Below, piece by piece: positions 63,309 to 64,000 of a stretch of DNA of 64,000 nt. The translations under genes and the position numbers were made by a program. Position 1 is the stretch's first letter; each line of letters starts with the position of its first letter. This stretch comes from Aureispira sp. CCB-E. GTDB lineage: Bacteria > Bacteroidota > Bacteroidia > Chitinophagales > Saprospiraceae. Below the pieces are notes generated by a model. It saw only the letters and a program-made list of their open reading frames with translations. It was not told the origin of the DNA and made no database searches. Location: positions 992,001 through 1,056,000 of the forward strand of contig NZ_CP133671.1 in the NCBI RefSeq assembly GCF_031326345.1, in the 5' to 3' direction.

Positions 63309-64000
63309 TTATTGCTTTTCTTTGCGTAGAAATGAAAAAAGGAGTCCTCCTAATAGTAGGAGTACAACGATACCACCACCAATCCACATCCAAGCATTCT
63401 GTTTTTGAAGTGCAGGAACCTCGTCCGTGTCTCCAATGAGAATGTACGGACTCCACAAGAAGGGGTGTGCTGTAAAATGCGATGCTTTTTGAATATAATC
63501 AATTTTAGAAAGACGCAATGCTTCGTCTTTATCTTTTCCTTGTTGTAGGTAGGTATAATAACTTTTAATAATGTTATAAGTAGATTGATCGTTAACACTC
63601 CATAATGTTGTAAAAATACTTTTGGTACCTGCATACGAAAAACCTCTAGCCAAACTCATAATCCCTTCTCCTCTAAAATTTTTTCCCAAGGCAGTTTCGC
63701 AGGCACTTAAAACAACCATTTCTGCATTGAGCTCTAAATTGTACAAGTCACTTACATATAAAAACTCGTTTTCTTCCTCATCTTCTACCTCTGTAAATGC
63801 CAATAAAGAATAATCAGGATCATTACTATTGGCCATACCATGTGTGGCAAAATGAATAATTTTATAATCCGAAGCAATTGCTTTAAATTGATTTTCGGTA
63901 GCATCTTGATCTTTGAAAATAGTTCCTGTTCCCAATAGGTGGTTGATGTTTTCTATTTCAGGCTTGTTATAAGCCAACGGAGATAAAGCAAAACGTTTAC
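63309..64000 (-). CDS. CHAT-domain protease, C-terminal part with membrane anchor (runs off the window end)
   Basis: An open frame reaches the last base of the window, so only the C-terminal 230 residues are seen. A TTG at 63977 is not the true start: the frame continues upstream as ...ALSPLAYNKPE. The CHAT (caspase HetF-associated) catalytic pair is clear: His in IIHFATHGMANS and Cys in LSACETALGKNFRGEG, followed by LARGFSYAGTKSIFTTLW and WSPYILIGD. After the domain, a hydrophobic helix (about 25 residues, WMWIGGGIVVLLLLGGLLFSF) and a short basic tail RKEKQ indicate a membrane anchor. The missing N-terminus probably holds TPR repeats, as is usual in this family (inference). Confidence 0.9.
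   Translation of the reverse strand, partial: KRFALSPLAYNKPEIENINHLLGTGTIFKDQDATENQFKAIASDYKIIHFATHGMANSNDPDYSLLAFTEVEDEEENEFLYVSDLYNLELNAEMVVLSACETALGKNFRGEGIMSLARGFSYAGTKSIFTTLWSVNDQSTYNIIKSYYTYLQQGKDKDEALRLSKIDYIQKASHFTAHPFLWSPYILIGDTDEVPALQKQNAWMWIGGGIVVLLLLGGLLFSFLRKEKQ

Overview
The window looks like chromosome of a low-GC Bacteroidota bacterium, most likely of the Saprospirales (Aureispira/Saprospira-like). The support is: proteins with type A C-terminal sorting domains of the type IX secretion system (T9SS), several Bacteroidota-type lipoproteins and beta-barrels, DUF2147, DUF4382, PepSY-like and DUF2306 families, promoters of the TAnnTTTG type, and few Shine-Dalgarno sequences. The genus is inference. 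I saw no rRNA, tRNA, CRISPR array, prophage or complete insertion sequence.

Layout. 1-3.7 kb: a cut-off polytopic membrane protein, protein-isoaspartate methyltransferase and a phosphohexomutase. 4.0-12.5 kb: a surface-protein locus with one very large T9SS protein followed by a tandem 1.83-kb duplication. The duplication gives two near-identical secreted propeller-like proteins, a stranded sorting-domain fragment, and a sharply bounded divergent cassette inside the two copies. 12.6-15 kb: recN and an unknown gene. 15-18.4 kb: two paralogous membrane desaturases and a TLC-like membrane protein, apparently a lipid-modification locus. 18.7-21.5 kb: a sulfotransferase-like gene, a class IV aminotransferase and psuG. 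21.5-23.4 kb: a YiaA/B-like membrane protein, a probable MITE (22093-22402) and a universal stress protein. 23.4-32.2 kb: a leucine-rich-repeat protein, an orphan ABC ATPase, recJ, a secreted endonuclease/phosphatase-family protein, DUF2306, a lipoprotein hydrolase, a small barrel-like protein and a low-molecular-weight phosphatase. 32.2-46.8 kb: mostly envelope and central metabolism (fabG, an lpxD-like acyltransferase, DUF2147, sucB, asnB, a UDP-HexNAc 4-epimerase, a CpcT-like lipoprotein, recG, kdsD, an outer-membrane barrel). 46.9-58.3 kb: a large zinc metalloprotease, a mini-HNH protein, an M3 oligopeptidase, a DsbD-type reductase with doubled N-terminal domains plus a stand-alone copy of that domain, a polytopic membrane protein and a secreted propeller-like protein. 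59-64 kb: a TPR lipoprotein, serA-like dehydrogenase, DUF4382 lipoprotein, a tiny cysteine-rich lipoprotein and the C-terminal part of a membrane-anchored CHAT protease.

Most genes are single transcription units. Convergent pairs are commonly separated by strong palindromic terminators. The intergenic DNA also carries a dispersed family of short repeats with cores such as TAGTAGTTCGTTGATTA, GCTGCTACTGCGTGGT and AAAACTAAAAAATCAACGG. They occur on both strands at a dozen or more places and are not explained by genes. Two of these loci share a longer composite structure that begins with a 65-70 bp inverted repeat.

The items most worth following are the duplicated T9SS locus with its divergent cassette, the MITE with 7-8 bp target duplications, the dispersed repeat family, the desaturase/TLC locus, and the sulfotransferase-aminotransferase pair. 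I found no clear complete multi-gene system that I would call undescribed with confidence.
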